From NCBI GenBank assembly GCA_000181795.3, contig CM012953.1, forward strand, positions 10,252,312 through 10,316,311: a DNA stretch of 64,000 bases. The letters are read 5' to 3'. A program made the position numbers and the translations under genes. This DNA comes from Trichinella spiralis (lineage: Eukaryota; Nematoda; Enoplea; Trichinellida; Trichinellidae). Positions within the stretch are counted from its first letter, which is position 1; each line of letters begins with the position of its first letter. Positions 47,699 through 61,296 of this stretch are shown piece by piece. The notes under the pieces were generated by a model. It had not been told where the DNA came from. It did no database searches and worked only from the letters and a program-made list of their open reading frames with translations.

Positions 47699-50600
47699 AA
47701 TTGTCATATAGAACAAAAAGAACAACAACACTATTGCAAACCTGAGTATAAAGATCAACAAATCCATCACATCTTCAACAAAGAACTCTGGGAGAGTTTT
47801 GAATAATTCAGGAACTTTCACTGGAGTCAGACCGTTCATTCTACAAAAAAAGCAAACATATTCACAACTGCCCGTTGAATATATATATATATTATTTTCA
47901 TAACATAACAACAAAATAATTAATGAGCTGCTGCTAACCCGTTCAAGCTTAAAATTTTTATGATAAAACTCAACTGAACGTTGACAAACGTCAAAACGCT
48001 GCGCAGCAAGTTCGGATCGAAGAAAGTCGCTTCGGATAACATGTAGGCAGTGCAAAGACCCTAAAAATTTGAATAATACTTATTATTATTATTATAATGA
48101 AGAAAGAAAATCAACCAAAAACGGATTCAACTTTTTAAAATACAAATACAAAAATAATATTCACCTGAACAATAGTTTCAATTTCTGATACAATGCATTT
48201 TGTGTAATTTTCGGCTTCCTCAGAAGAAGAAGAAGAAGAAGTGTTCGGCACGTTGTCTCTTTTAGCTCTAACTTGGGCAAGCAACCGTTGGGCATCTTGA
48301 CAACTGCGCAAACGTCGCTTGTGCATCCGCACGCCTCGTACCACGCTCAAATGCTGTATGTAAACGGTAAGAAAGAAACATTCGGTCGTGAATTTTGGAT
48401 CTGACCATTCTTCTTCAAAAAAGAAAAAACAACAACATTAAATATGCAATAAACAAAACCACAAAAAACTGCCACAGTCTTATTTATAACCAGTAAATAA
48501 ATCGCCACGCACCATGTAAATTATTGATATAAGTATTCAGCTCTTCTTCACTCATGTTGATGGCACTTTCTCGAGAAGAAATTTTCCTGCATTTCGGATG
48601 CAAGATAAACATAGGATTAATTTTGTCCAATACAACTTTATGTGACAATTGATAAAAAGTGTACAAGAAGTTTAAAAAGAATCCATCCGGTGCCGTAGTC
48701 GTTTGTTCGACCTGAATAATAAATTAATAAATAATAATAATAATAATAATAAAGATGTAGTCACAGTTGGTTTTATATAATTTTTATAAACAATGCTTAA
48801 GAATCAGCAATGAGAATTACCATTATGTTCCCTCTCCGTATATTGTGAACAACAACATTATAACTGTAGGTGATGGCCGCTTCTCGGGATGTTGCATTTG
48901 TCAATAAATTTTTCAAAATTTTGCAACAATGATACTAAAATTGTAACAATGGAATCAACAACAACAACAACAACAATGCTTTTTAATTAAGATAATTCAT
49001 CTGCTAATATATTATACCCTGCATGTGTCAAGACGATCTCGAACTATTTTGTACACGACTTCCTTCCTACTCTTAGACATGTTTTCTTCACTCTGCTGCA
49101 ACTGCTCTTCTACAAATTCCTGAAATGGACCTTGCATTTATAATAGAAGAGAATACATTACATTATGCTGTACTAATTCATTAAAACAAAATTAATTTGT
49201 AGCAGTGCAAAAATTATATACGCATTTTTTTTCTTGATTTCTTTTAATTTCAAAAGAACAATTAAAATGACCAGTAAAATTAAGTTGAATTAAATTAAAT
49301 TAAATGCATTTTAACCAGTTCACAGAAGTAGAAGAAACAAACAGCCCCTAATGCTTACAAGAGTTTCTTCGATGCTATCAAAGTCAAACCACTGGCCAAC
49401 GGACGAAAGCAAAGCTATTTCGCGACCCACCGCTGTAGTATACGGAGTGTTTATAAAGTCTGCTCTCCTGCTTAGCTGAAAAAATAATTAAATCCAATAT
49501 TCAAAGAACAACAGAATTTATGAAGCTAAATTATGTAAAAGATAAATTCTAAAAAAGACATATTCTTACACTAGAACAAACTGGTCTTGAGGAACCAACT
49601 TTGATCTGACAAAGGAAAGACATCGCTTTCAGTGCTTGGGCAAACATACCGGATTTCGTCAGCTTACCAGCACCGTTAGCAGTTAATAATAATGAAATTA
49701 TTGGATGAAAAATCTACAACAAATTAAAAAAAAATACCAAAATAAAAAATGAATGAATAATAGTATAATTTTGTGACTGACTTTGTCAAATTTTTCCGAC
49801 ATCAATGGATCATTTTCCGAACTTTGTTGAATCACTTCAGTGACTAACTGAGACCAAAATGCATCTTGCGATTCGACTAGCAATGATTTGATCATCACCA
49901 GGCGAAAATCGTCCAAACTAAATTTAAACTAGCATATTATGCAAAAATAAAATTCATTTAAAAGAATATTTCAAAAATAAAGTTGTAAAATACTTAATCT
50001 GCGCAAACATGTTGCCAGATAGAAGGCTGATGAGCAGGGAAAAGAAAATCTTTCTGAATGGTATAGCAAAACAGCTTTTACTCTGCAAATAATTAATTTA
50101 CCACCAATTATCAAATCAGTCATCACTGTGAAAAATTCCAAATCACTTACATGGTCAACACCTGCGTTCAAATGAGTCACGATGTTGTTGAAGCAAATAA
50201 TGGCATAATTAAATATACGACTTTCGAATGTATTCGACTCTGGCCATACATGAGCAAATACTTCTTGACAAGCGCTGAAAGTTGAATATGAATATCAGTC
50301 AAAAATAAAATGTTATATAAATCACCGCTGCTCATCAGCCACATTTGGAGCTAGTGTTTCTTCAGGAGCAAGAAGCTCTGCAAAGTTCTCCTTTCTGAGG
50401 CAGAACATCAAGTCGTAGAACACTAATTCACAAACATTTTCCCATTGTGCTGAAAGAAAAAGCAAAGAAAAATTTCCATTATAAAAATCATACCAATTTG
50501 CATAAAATGAAATAAAAAATTAATTTACCCGAATTCTGACAAGCTTCGTCACGTAACGTTGCCAGCGGTTGTAGAACAGAAGCAAATTCCGAGTTGTTGA

Positions 50601-51776
50601 TTCCATTGGATACATTCAGAAGAGAACAAATTTCATACATTAAATCTCCACAGTTGTTTTCATTTTCGATCTAAAATTCATGTTTAACTTCATTTACATG
50701 AATTGTCACTTCTTCACTTGAAAAAGTGTTCGAAAGCACTTTTCAGTTAATAAATTATTCAACTATTGTTATACTATGATATTAACAGCCATAACAATAA
50801 AAATAATTATTTATAATAATATCATAATCCATCCTGTGTGAATTTCTTTTGCTTTTCCCTCATCTGAAGCAATGCTAATTTCACAATGACACTCACATCA
50901 AACATACTTGCAATCGTCATAATCAACCAATTAATATCAACGACAAAAATAACTACAATTTAGAATAAAGAATCTTACGTTAGTGCCTATTAAAAAGCAA
51001 GAAAACATTTTCTTTTATAAATGAAATTCAAATTCACTTCAGAAGAAGGTAAATTATGTTATTTGAAGAAAAAAATTTTTTACCACTGAAATCAACGAAA
51101 TTTCATCGAAATCACGTGACGCTGAATGCAGTGTTGGTAAACTCATTCGAAGGGAAGAAATTTATTTCCTCAGTAAAAACTTAATTTACAAAAATTGAAA
51201 GCAAACACTTTCAAAGCAATTCAAAACACACAAGTCAATAAAAAAATAATCAGCCAAAAATTATGACGTACATCCTTGATTATCAATTACTATATTACGG
51301 TATGAATTCTCATCATACAACAACATAAAGTTATCGCTAGCAGGCGTGTTGCTGTGCGTATACAGCAAAACATTTTCAAAATAAGTAACTGCTAAAAATT
51401 AAGAAAAAATTAATTCAACTACAAATGCGTTGCCACTTCAAGATAGGGGAAAACGATAGAACAAAACAAAACTCTTCCTTCTTATCCATCAATGTTTTTG
51501 CTCAGTAGGAAAAGTGGAATACTACCTGTGTCATTGGAAGACAATTTTCCCCTATGTATGGAATGATCAACATCATGGTTTAAGTGTTAAACAATAAAAA
51601 AAATATTTCACAAAATAACTTTGCTTAAGACGCGTCGCCTCATAAAGTGAATAATTTGAATAAAAATAATCAAAAAATCGAGCGCGTGGAATATTTTAAG
51701 ACGATACTAATTGTTCTAACAGTTTTTACACGATGAAACTTACCGCCGAATGAGAACAAGGATCGTAATCGTCCAT
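45739..51776 (-). CDS. ufd-2: Ubiquitin conjugation factor E4 (UFD-2/UBE4), 22 exons
   Basis: Twenty-two exons join in phase from ATG 51776 to TGA 45739, giving 1016 residues: 51744-51776, 50529-50670, 50326-50449, 50151-50274, 49994-50082, 49782-49917, 49570-49713, 49359-49475, 49018-49119, 48821-48934, 48513-48711, 48165-48412, 47939-48060, 47742-47840, 47371-47606, 47171-47297, 46936-47083, 46722-46856, 46397-46588, 46150-46324, 45914-46060, 45739-45836. UFD-2 extends ubiquitin chains with CDC48/p97. The core is clear: [66 protein letters not shown] and [11 protein letters not shown]. The C-terminal U-box (about 936-1010) has [16 protein letters not shown] and [12 protein letters not shown], which recruits the E2. 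Length fits the family (yeast 961, human about 1170). The join of the tiny first exon over a 1.07-kb intron is the weakest part. Confidence 0.95.
47643..47697. repeat. (ATT)n microsatellite in a ufd-2 intron
   Basis: About 18 ATT units in the intron between 47607 and 47741. Similar shorter runs occur at 31242-31265, 53189-53212 and 55570-55600. Its length is likely to vary between individuals. Confidence 0.9.
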
Positions 51777-51783
51777 TCTGACT

Positions 51784-51791
51784 CTAAAGAG
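51784..51791 (-). promoter_or_regulatory. Acceptor-like site just upstream of the ufd-2 start
   Basis: On the minus strand TCTTTAG lies 7 bases before the ufd-2 ATG and 48 bases after the stop of the preceding minus-strand frame. This spacing fits a downstream operon gene that receives a spliced leader, but a 5' UTR intron would look the same. Confidence 0.4.
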
Positions 51792-51832
51792 AATTGAACT
51801 GAAGAAGTAATTCACGGTTCCAAAATTGTCCC

Positions 51833-53185
51833 TTACGGTGAACTGGACTCCGATGTGTCTTCTGCACTTTGTGCATTCATAGTGTACAGCTCCATTTCCT
51901 GCTCAACGTTTTCTGCTGTTAGTAAGGCAAAAGGATTGCTTCCCATTGCTGGGTTGTTTTCCCCTTGATTCTGAGGCATTTTGAATCTGAAGAACACGTA
52001 TACCTGTGAGAGAGTAGTGCAAATCAACGCGACCATTCCGAAATGCATAACATTCCCTCCAATTTAAAGAACAGAATTTATTTATTCATTTATTTTTTTG
52101 TGTTATCAAATTAAAAACTGACAGTTAAATTATTAATGAAAAAAAATTTTTTCTTCAGATACTTAATTATCACAATAAGCATCAAATAATAATGTCAAGC
52201 AGTGAATGAAGGCTGTTCAGAAGGGGAATTATTGTTAAAAAAGTTTCAAGCTTGCATTCACTTCAAAAGCATACCAAAAATTAGGCAGAGTAAATTACAT
52301 GCAAAAATCCTAAAAGCACCAATACACTGCAAACGCAGACTAACAAATTATGCAACAAATGTTTTTGCGTTTACAAAACCTACAGTATAAATTAAGACGG
52401 ATGATGAAGTTTAATTTGTAATAGGTTTAGAGCAAAGCACATGTGATCTCAAAAAGTGACAACAGTATAATAATTTTTAGCTTTACTGAGAGAACAGGAA
52501 ACAAACAATTCACATATTATATTATTTGAAAACTATTAAAGTATCGCACTAATGATTTGCATTGTTTAAATATAAATGATTCAGACCTCAGACGAATCAT
52601 TTCAGTTTAAGTAATGTTGAAGAATATTTGCAAAAAATGTAAAAATTTAAATAAACAGATAAATCAGCAAATGTAAAGCAATGCAAGTCAATGTGAAACG
52701 TGCATAGCAAAAGTGGAATTTAACAATAACTTAACAATCGAATCAAAAGTAGAAAGCGATTAAATTTTACAGTAAGAACAACATAGACTGAATGCTACTA
52801 ACTAATCTGACGCACAAGTAGATCGTTTCAAAGAGTCATCGCAGAGGATGTTTTTGAATACCAAAAGTTCTAGCAGTCACCATTAAGTGGACCGTATATT
52901 GTCATTGCGGTGGGAATCTGACTGACAACACAAACAAAAGCTTGGTCATCTCCACCTGGACTTTCGTTGACCATTGTCAACTTGTGACCTTCGACAGGTA
53001 GTTGTTTGTTTAATTGGGTCAAATTATATCCTATTTCGCATTACGTAATCAATTTTTTTTGAATTTAAAATTTTTCGAAAATTCAATCAACAAGGAAGTA
53101 TTTCAAATTGAACTTTGCAAGCAATGTTGGTTGCTACGATGCCAACTGACGACTGGATTGAAGTGAAAAATCAGTTAGCTTCGAC

Positions 53186-53187
<2 letters not shown>
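51833..53187 (-). CDS. Small possible membrane protein, three-exon model, family unknown
   Basis: Exons 53151-53187, 52881-53030 and 51833-52056 join in phase (1, then 1) to 136 residues. The middle exon is the best evidence: 49 codons without a stop, with balanced composition (KQLPVEGHKLTMVNESPGG, then DDQAFVCVVSQIP), very unlike random AT-rich DNA. The last exon supplies a hydrophobic span (MVALICTTLSQVYVFF) followed by a basic residue and an acidic, Ser-rich tail (SNPFALLTAENVEQEMEL), as in a single-pass protein with a cytosolic C-terminus. The motif Q-I-P-x-x-M-x-I-Y before the membrane span is faintly like EMC4, but the rest does not fit and I do not assign it. The stop is 57 bases before the ufd-2 ATG on the same strand. 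The first exon is tentative. Confidence 0.45.
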
Positions 53188-53189
<2 letters not shown>

Positions 53190-53216
<27 letters not shown>

Positions 53217-54244
53217 TTCAAGCAAGTGTCATCTCTAGACAACATCAATCTAACGACAGCGTCATCACAGCTGAAAGCATATAAATAAATCATTTAAACC
53301 TGACAGATATGACACCTAAACTAAGAAAACAGTTGACAAATAACCAACAACACCATCAACCACCACAGTACAACAATAATAATGATAAAATTTACCTAAG
53401 CTAACGTACAACAATCGACAAGATACAGTAGCAAAAGTAAATGGAATACGTTTCTATTTTTACTACATATGCAGTGTTTGCTTTTGACGCGCAGGTTGAA
53501 GCTGTAATTTGCAAGAAAATCTCCAACAAAGTATTCGCGCGCATACACACACACACAATGATCTATTTCATGATTACTGTACTATTTATTGTATATAATA
53601 TTTTTTTTTCTTTGAAAAGAAAAAAGAAATACGATAATATATAGGTATGTATTACATTTTTCCACTGAATGTGTTGCAAAATGCAACAATCAAATGGCAA
53701 CAAAATGTAACAATAGAAATACGATGATTATTAATTTTTTTTATTTCAATAAGCGTATTTTTTCTTTTTCCATTCAAATTTTCCACTATTCTTTCAAACA
53801 TTTTCGCAAATTTACTGCTAAAATTTCACTTTCGCTTATTAAATTGAATAAGAAATAATAATTAAATTTTTTCTTTGAAAAGACAAAAGAATCCTTATCA
53901 CAAGGACAAATTGAAACTTTGAATGAACATTCAAAAGAAATTAAAAAATATCAGATAAAACAAACCAACAGAAATAAAGCATAAACATTATATATGTGTG
54001 TATGTGGTGACGATCACTGGTATAAATTTGCAAATAAAATTACCACAAACTATTGGCACGGTATTGGTAAAACAAAAATTGACATATAGAAATGGTGATT
54101 ACGAGAAAAAAAAACAAGCACATACATACATACGTACGTATACAATGAAGAGAAAAAAATGGAACTTTTTTTTTTAAATACAAATTATACAATTAATATG
54201 CAGTGAAGCAAGCGTTGAAAAAAAGATTTTTGAAACTTTTCTTG
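53190..54244. other. Spacer downstream of unc-16
   Basis: AT-rich. It should contain the unc-16 3' UTR; TTTATT on the plus strand (AATAAA on the minus) occurs near 53745 and 53584. No separate gene was found. Confidence 0.5.
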
Positions 54245-55569
54245 TCACGTTTCACACTTCACTTCCCATACAATCAAATGAGACCAATCTCGTCGACTTA
54301 TGCCAGTCTGTGTTGTGTCCAAATCGTCATCATCACCTGAAATTTGTCATTTTTTTCATTGTATTCATCTACGAAAAATAAAAATAATGGAAATTTTCAA
54401 CCCCCAATAAGCCGCTTACCGACTCGAAAATCGATGTACCCTTCTCCACCAGACATCACTATCATCGTTTTCACGTCGCACGTTGCCGGCTTTGAAGCAT
54501 CCTTTGAAGAAGCTTCATCGGCAGTTCTCGTCGCCCTGTCCGAACTTTCCACTTCTGAGTTTGCAAAATAAATTTTATTGCAATTTCATCAAAAACAAAA
54601 TGAATAATCATCAATTCCAACAATACTGACCAGGAACGGCGACGAAAAATTTCACAGCATCCCTGTGACCGTGGAAAGACAGTTGGGCAAGTACCATGTT
54701 ACAGTAAGGGACAAAAGTTCCCGGGCAAATTTGATCACTGTTACCAGAACCATCACTGTAGACACGAATCGCTTCGCCCGGCTTGGTTTTGGCTGCTGCT
54801 GCTGTCGGGTCGGAACGTTGAACAAGAATACCACCTTTTTTTTCAATTTCTGAAATTTATAATTTAAATTTTTCCCTCGGCAACGAAAAAGAAAAGCCAA
54901 CATATTTTTACGTTCAGTCAACGGTACGGAAAGGACAACGCCGTTGCCAGTGCCGATCCACAGTCGCTTGCAAGAGATGAGCAACGAAGTGATGCGCACA
55001 AACGAAAAGCCCAGCTTGCTCGTTCCTGAAAAAAAAACTGAAGCCAATCACCAAACCAACAAAAAAAATGCAAAATTCCACACTAACCCAGCATGTTGCT
55101 CACGTAAGGCTCAATGTCGACGTCTTGTATGTGGCGGTAGGTTTTGGCGTTGAAAAGACGCAACGACGAATCGAGGCGAATTGAACACCACACCCCGTCC
55201 CCGTACCAGCACAACTGGCGTACTTGGCTCTCTTTGCGTGGATGAGCATTGAACGAATGCTAATTTTTTGAAAAAAAAATTAATAAACAACAACAACAAC
55301 AACAACATAATGCAATGCAGTGACAATAACAACCTCAACAACCAACGTTTTCGGATCGATTATGTAAATTTTATTCCTGTAACCACACCAAATTTTGTCC
55401 AACACAACCGCCAAACACCGGACCGAAATTGAAGGCATTCCAATTGTTATCAAATAATATCCATCCACATTCCATTCACCATCTAAAAAACAAATCATCT
55501 ATCTGTAAATTATCAAAATTTTGTTGAATAAAAGTTGAAATTCCATTTGAAATTCTCTACATCATTTAC

Positions 55570-55600
<31 letters not shown>

Positions 55601-58600
55601 ACGCGTTCACACGAATCGAATTCGACAAAATGATACGCAATAAATATAATCAATCATTCAATTATCTAACTAACAGTAATAACAACACAACAATATGCAA
55701 TAATTTGAAAAGTTGATAAAAATTATTAAAAAAATCGATCTTCTCTATTTGAAATTCAATTTGAAAAAATAATTAATTTTCTTATTCAATATTTTTCTTA
55801 CTTTTCTTTCGACAAAATACACATACCGTCCCATTGGCAAGTGCGACAAATGCGCGCCCTTTGTGATGCCTTAAAATACAGTATATATTTTTAAAGCCGC
55901 TTGTTCTTATTGTCCCAGTGAAAAGAAAATCAGAAGAATAGCTTTTGCAAAAAAAAAGAGAATACAACAATTACACTATACTAAGGATGGCATCGTCCAA
56001 CTGTATCGCGTGCAAACATTTACGCCATTCCGACACTGCGGAATGAATGTACAATCTGAAAGTTTAAAATTAAAATAAAACAAAAAGCAAGCAAGCAACA
56101 ATGAAAATTTTTTACTGTCCACTTTGGGAACCCATCCATACAGTAGGCAGTACCGTCGCAAATGACATGTGGTCGGAAAATTTTTGCAATCCGTCCTTAA
56201 CTTGTTCTGGCAAATGTTTCCAAATACGTTCTTTGTACTCTGAAATGAAAGCATCCTTTGCATAATCTTTGCTACATATAAAAATAAACAACAAAAATAT
56301 ACACGAATATATATATATATATATCTACATGTGTATGTATACAAACTGAAATAAAATCAAAGATAAAGTCAGCTTACATTGAATAACAAATTGAAGCGTC
56401 ATCAAAAGACAAATACAATTAAAAAAAGAAAGAAAAAACAAGCAAAATTAAATTTTAACAAAAAATAAAAATAGAAAAAAAAGAACATTTTGCTGAAAAA
56501 CAGAACTTGTCAAAATTGACCACCACACCTAGCCTACCTTGGTCGTCGTCGGCAGTTGAAACAGCAACAAGTACCTCCTCCTTAGCTACCTCTATATATA
56601 TATACACATATGCATAAACTGAATATATGTATATTATAAACTGGCCAGAATGCCATCTGGCAGTAAAAGAAAACTAAACAAAAATTCCATTACCTTGCTT
56701 TTTCTTAGTGCTAGTAGAAGAAGAGGTGGAATTGATACCCTCTTCGCCGTACATGCTGCTGATCAAAATTTCCGATGCCACTTCTGAACTCTGCACTTCT
56801 GGTACTGTTTCAGCGGATCCGGCTGAAAGTCGAAGAGAACAAAAATAAACAAACAAACAAACAAGCAAGCAAAATATATTCAGATACTTTGCATTTCAGA
56901 CAAACTGCCAGAATTGGAATTGTCAGCTGCTGGTGTTGCAGGCAATGGATTTTTTCGCACAAGCATACGCTGCTCATTGTCCATCGTCAAATCAACCCAA
57001 ACCGCCGAATTAGCTGCTGCTTCTGCACTGTGCACATCTTGTTCGTCGTCGTTCACAGCAGTCGACTCTTTGGGCTTGGTGTAGCAGCAGTCGTCAGGTT
57101 GGGATGATGAGTTGGCCAAATAGTCGCTGATGTCGGCTCCTGAAAATCCAAAAAAAACCACCTTCAAAATTTACCACCAACAACAACAACTGCATTGCTC
57201 TTGTGACCAGAAATGCTGCATACGCAGAGGATGTGCGACGAGGACACATCGAAGGTATCGATAATTTCGTTGGCTTTGTTAGCACGGATCACCGAAACCA
57301 AGCTGCGGCCCCTGGCCGAGCTGCATATCCAAACCAAATTCGAATGCAACCACTCTCGTTCTTGATGTCGTTGAATTTCCATCTGTTTCACCTGAAAAAA
57401 AATAATAATTAATCTTCCTTCACAGCAACAACACACACACATTGTCAGATATTTGAGTTTCAAAAAAAACCTCTCAACTGAACAATAAAAATAATATTCA
57501 AACAACCTTGAGTTCATAGTCAAGTTTTCCCACTTCGTCTGCAGCTTGTTGAGTTGGCTGCTCGCAGAAATTATCTCGCAAATGTTCTTTGGAATAAAAT
57601 ACACTGCTCCCGACAATAAAGCCGCCATCTGGGGTAAAACCGCCGTTCAAGTCAACACCACAAGCGCACCAGATCTGAAATCAACCAACCAACAAATAAA
57701 TGTATAAATTCAAATTATAATAATTAAAAAAAAAGAGAGAGAGAAACCTTCAAGTGTGGCTCGTTTTCATAAAGAGGCTGACAAGATACCGGCACTGGAA
57801 CGGATGCTTGAGGAGCGTCGAGCACCGGTATACTCCAGCCGTAAGCTTGGAATCGACCGGATTCGTCCTTTTTCACGTGCGCTTTCACCAACTTGTATTG
57901 TTCCTTTCTTTCCGCGGCACGTCGTTCAGATGAACTGAAAAAAGGAAATAATAAAGGAATTACACCAATAATAATGATAATTGTTTTTAAGAATAAAAAA
58001 AGCACAAATTATTTATTATTTCTGCTTACAAATCTTTGTCTAGAAAATCAAAAGCTTTCAATTTGCCATTGCTGCTACTTTTGCGCTGTTTCTCCGATCC
58101 AGGAAGCAAATTCCGATTCGGTGCATTGTAGCGCAAATTGACCATCGCATGCTGGTCAGCGGCAGCGTGGTTCGAACCGCTGCTGAACAATCCGTTGAAG
58201 CTGTAAAATGGATAATTTTTTGATCATAAAATTTGAATATAATTTTAAGAATGCAAATTTACAAATCCCAAATGCTGCCTCGTTTGCGTTTCAACGACGG
58301 ATCGTTCCTCGACGCGCGTATCATTTCTGTCCAACGAACCGCCTCTTGCAGTTCCATCAATTTTTCCTTGTACTGATTGCGTTCCATCAACACGCGAGCC
58401 ATTTCAATTCGAGTGAATCGTTTCCGTTGAGCCATCGGCACGTCGCTCTGCAAGCAAAACAACACTTTTCACGTAAACAAAATTACAGTACGCTGAAAAT
58501 TAAGATAAATAAATAAACAAACAAACAAACATTCTCATCACGATTGCGCAACTCTTCCAACGATTGTTTCGATTCTTTCAATTCTTGTTCAAGTTCCCGT

Positions 58601-61296
58601 ACACGTTCGTTCAATTTCGCTCGAACCATCTCCAAGCTGCGTATCTCTTCGCGCAGAATATCTTGTTCACTAAACTTTTATGCAAATCACAAAGCAAAAA
58701 AAAGTTCAAAACTTCTTTTTAACTCACCTTGCCATACCATCGAGTTGTGCGATCAGATCATTTTTGACCACATTCAGGGCGTTCTTCGTCTCCAACAGTT
58801 CCGTGTTCTCTTTGATCAAATTTTCCACCTCACGCCCCATACCTTAAATATACACATACACACACATATTACCCAGTGGATATTTCTGAACAAGAAAGCA
58901 AAGATGCAAAGGCGCGGCGGCCAGACATTACCAAACAAACTGTCGTTTACTGCAATTCCAAATCGTTGATCAGTTAGTTTTAAAATAGAACAGATCCGAT
59001 TAGTAAGTATATTGTCAAGAATAATAATAAAATACAATAACAGCACACATCCCAACAACTGATCAAAACATGCAATCAACAATGAACAAATGAACAAACA
59101 ACAACGCGTTTCACAAATCCATTCAATCGACATCTCTCTTCTATTCAAACTGGCTAGCTAGCTAGCTAGTTAACTACTGTTCTTGGAGTAATGCGTACAA
59201 TTATTGTTTTTTTTTAAATTACCGCTTAAAAAATTCCCTCACAAAAATTAAATAAATCAGAAAAGCTTTCGTTGATTTATTTCATCACTATGAATGCTAT
59301 TATCACTATGGCAATGGCAACTAAACTTGCTATAGCTATGATGATGATGATGATGATAATAACTATGAAAATGCAGAAAAAGTTTAAGAAAAAAACTTTT
59401 CACTGCGTCAAATTTGTTCCCTCTGTTGCGTTGAATAAATATAGTGCTTTTACGATTTAATTCTCTCCACTGGTTGTTAATAATGTCATCAGAAATAAAA
59501 CTGGGTTAATAATTTATGAAAGCTAAATAAAATGCTTTACTAATTTCAATTAACTGTCAAAAAAGACGTATTGCGCTTATGAAATAATAGATTATTCAAA
59601 AATTATATACTCGCTAATTATGGTTCATGAAAATACTAATTAATTATTTGAATCAGAATATTATTTTCGATGCAAAAGAAACACTAGATACAAAAAAGCA
59701 ACCATGATGCACACCAAAACGACAAGACACAAACACGTTTCACGACAAGTACGCTACAAAAGAAAAACACACATGCTTGAATAGAACTTTGAATAGTATA
59801 CTAACCCGCTGAAGCGAATTCCGCAGGATCAACCAAGCCGCCTTAATATAAAGCATATGTGTATGATGATGATAATATATATTAGCAAACAATGTACCAA
59901 GCCATTTCTCAAATTTAGGCTTGCCAAATAAATAATTTTCACGGCGAGTAGAAATTATGTAATAAATAATAATAATAATAATTTTTTCAAAATTCAATTA
60001 ACCTGTCAAATCCACACCGAGAGCATCGTCGGATCCAGAATCGGCAGCGTTGTGGGTCGAAGCCGGTGGGCTTTCGGTTTCTTCAGTTCTAACAAACAAG
60101 TAGTGGTGAGAGAAAAAAAAATTTTTTTTCCATATCAATCAATTTTCAGACAAATTATACTTTTTTGTAGGTGTTTCGCAAAAATCTTCAGCTTCAAATT
60201 CCGCATCTGCTGGAACTGTACGTTCGAAACTCCATCCTGACAATACAAAAAATTCCACCACAAACAAGTTGAATCAGTGAAATCAACAAACGATACCATC
60301 GACAGCCGAAGATCGACGCTCTGAATGTCTCGGATAATTGCTCAAATCTCTTCCTTCCACGTTGTCGTCGTGAAATTGCCCAACTAAATGCGAATGTACT
60401 TGTGGAACAGTAAAACTACAACAACAAATTCGCACCACTATAATTTATTATTTTCATTTTTTGAAAAATTATACTTTTTTCCCGTTCCACTGGAAAACAC
60501 TCCACTGCTTGTCATGCTAACGTCGAATTTATCACTGCCCATGAGAAACTTTGTCCTTTCCATGTAGTCCATATGGGTGCGAAATAATTCCGTATACCGA
60601 TCGTGAAGTTTGTTGTACTCTTGTTTGGATTCCACTTCGCGATCTTCCAATCTGGCTACTGAACAATTTTTGTGGTTTGCTTTTTTTTAATGAATTTTTG
60701 AAACGAAAAAGAATAAAACCTTGATCGGTGCAATTTTTTGCTTTGAGCTCCAACATTCGCACGATCGATTCCAGCGATTCCAATTTTTCCTTCATGCCAC
60801 TTCTCTCCTCTTCGAATACATCTTCAACTTCAAGACATCGCTGAAATAAATACAAAAACGTACGCTTTCGTGGATATATCAAATATGCATACATCTTTTC
60901 ATACTTGTTCTGTTGATCTTCGCAACTGCTTTTCCCGTTCGTACTGCGTGACCAGCTGCTCGTTGTCTTCTTTCAGAAGTTCCAACTCCACTTCGTGCTC
61001 TTCTTTTTCCAACTGTGCCAAATCCAAAGCTTCCAACATGCTAACCACCAACGGCATCAAATCCTGACCAAATCAATTGAACAAGTCAACAATAGAAGAA
61101 GCAAATTAATCACTAGTCATTTGTTCACTTTCACAGACTCTTCACCGAACTGTTGTATCATGCGTTCAAATTCTTTGTAAATTGAGCTGGCCATATTCTG
61201 CACCTTTTCCGACATCACGCGAGATTCTTCCGTGCTAGAGCTGGACTCCGTGCCGAATATCATCTCACCGCTGTCGCTTTTGATCAAATTCGTCAT
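54245..61296 (-). CDS. unc-16: JNK-interacting protein 3/4, UNC-16/Sunday driver family
   Basis: Twenty-seven constitutive exons join in phase from ATG 61296 to TGA 54245, giving 1229 residues (human JIP3 1336, worm UNC-16 about 1150). The protein links kinesin-1, dynein and JNK-pathway kinases on axonal cargo. RH1 lies in the first two exons ([49 protein letters not shown]). A coiled coil follows ([16 protein letters not shown]). After an acidic linker comes the leucine zipper ([20 protein letters not shown]) and RH2, which binds Rab GTPases ([19 protein letters not shown], about 394-455). The C-terminal half is the conserved WD40-like propeller: [71 protein letters not shown] and [15 protein letters not shown], ending in HLIVWEV. 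A 36-base cassette exon and an 18-base microexon lie before the zipper. Confidence 0.95.
58932..58949 (-). CDS. unc-16: 18-base microexon of unc-16
   Basis: Between CAG on its left and GTAATG on its right (minus strand), 18 bases supply NDSLFG in phase 1/1, matching the DELFGMG-type sequence before the leucine zipper in other JIP3 proteins. Without it the frame also stays open, so it may be optional, but its conservation argues that it is usually included. Confidence 0.75.
59806..59841 (-). CDS. unc-16: Candidate cassette exon of unc-16 (36 bases)
   Basis: On the minus strand a TTAAG acceptor and a GTTAGT donor enclose 36 bases that read [11 protein letters not shown] with phase 1 on both sides, exactly the phase of the neighbouring exons (60003-60088 and 58932-58949). 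Inclusion adds 12 residues between DLT and NDSLFG without shifting the frame. Vertebrate JIP3 is also alternatively spliced in this linker. Confidence 0.6.
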
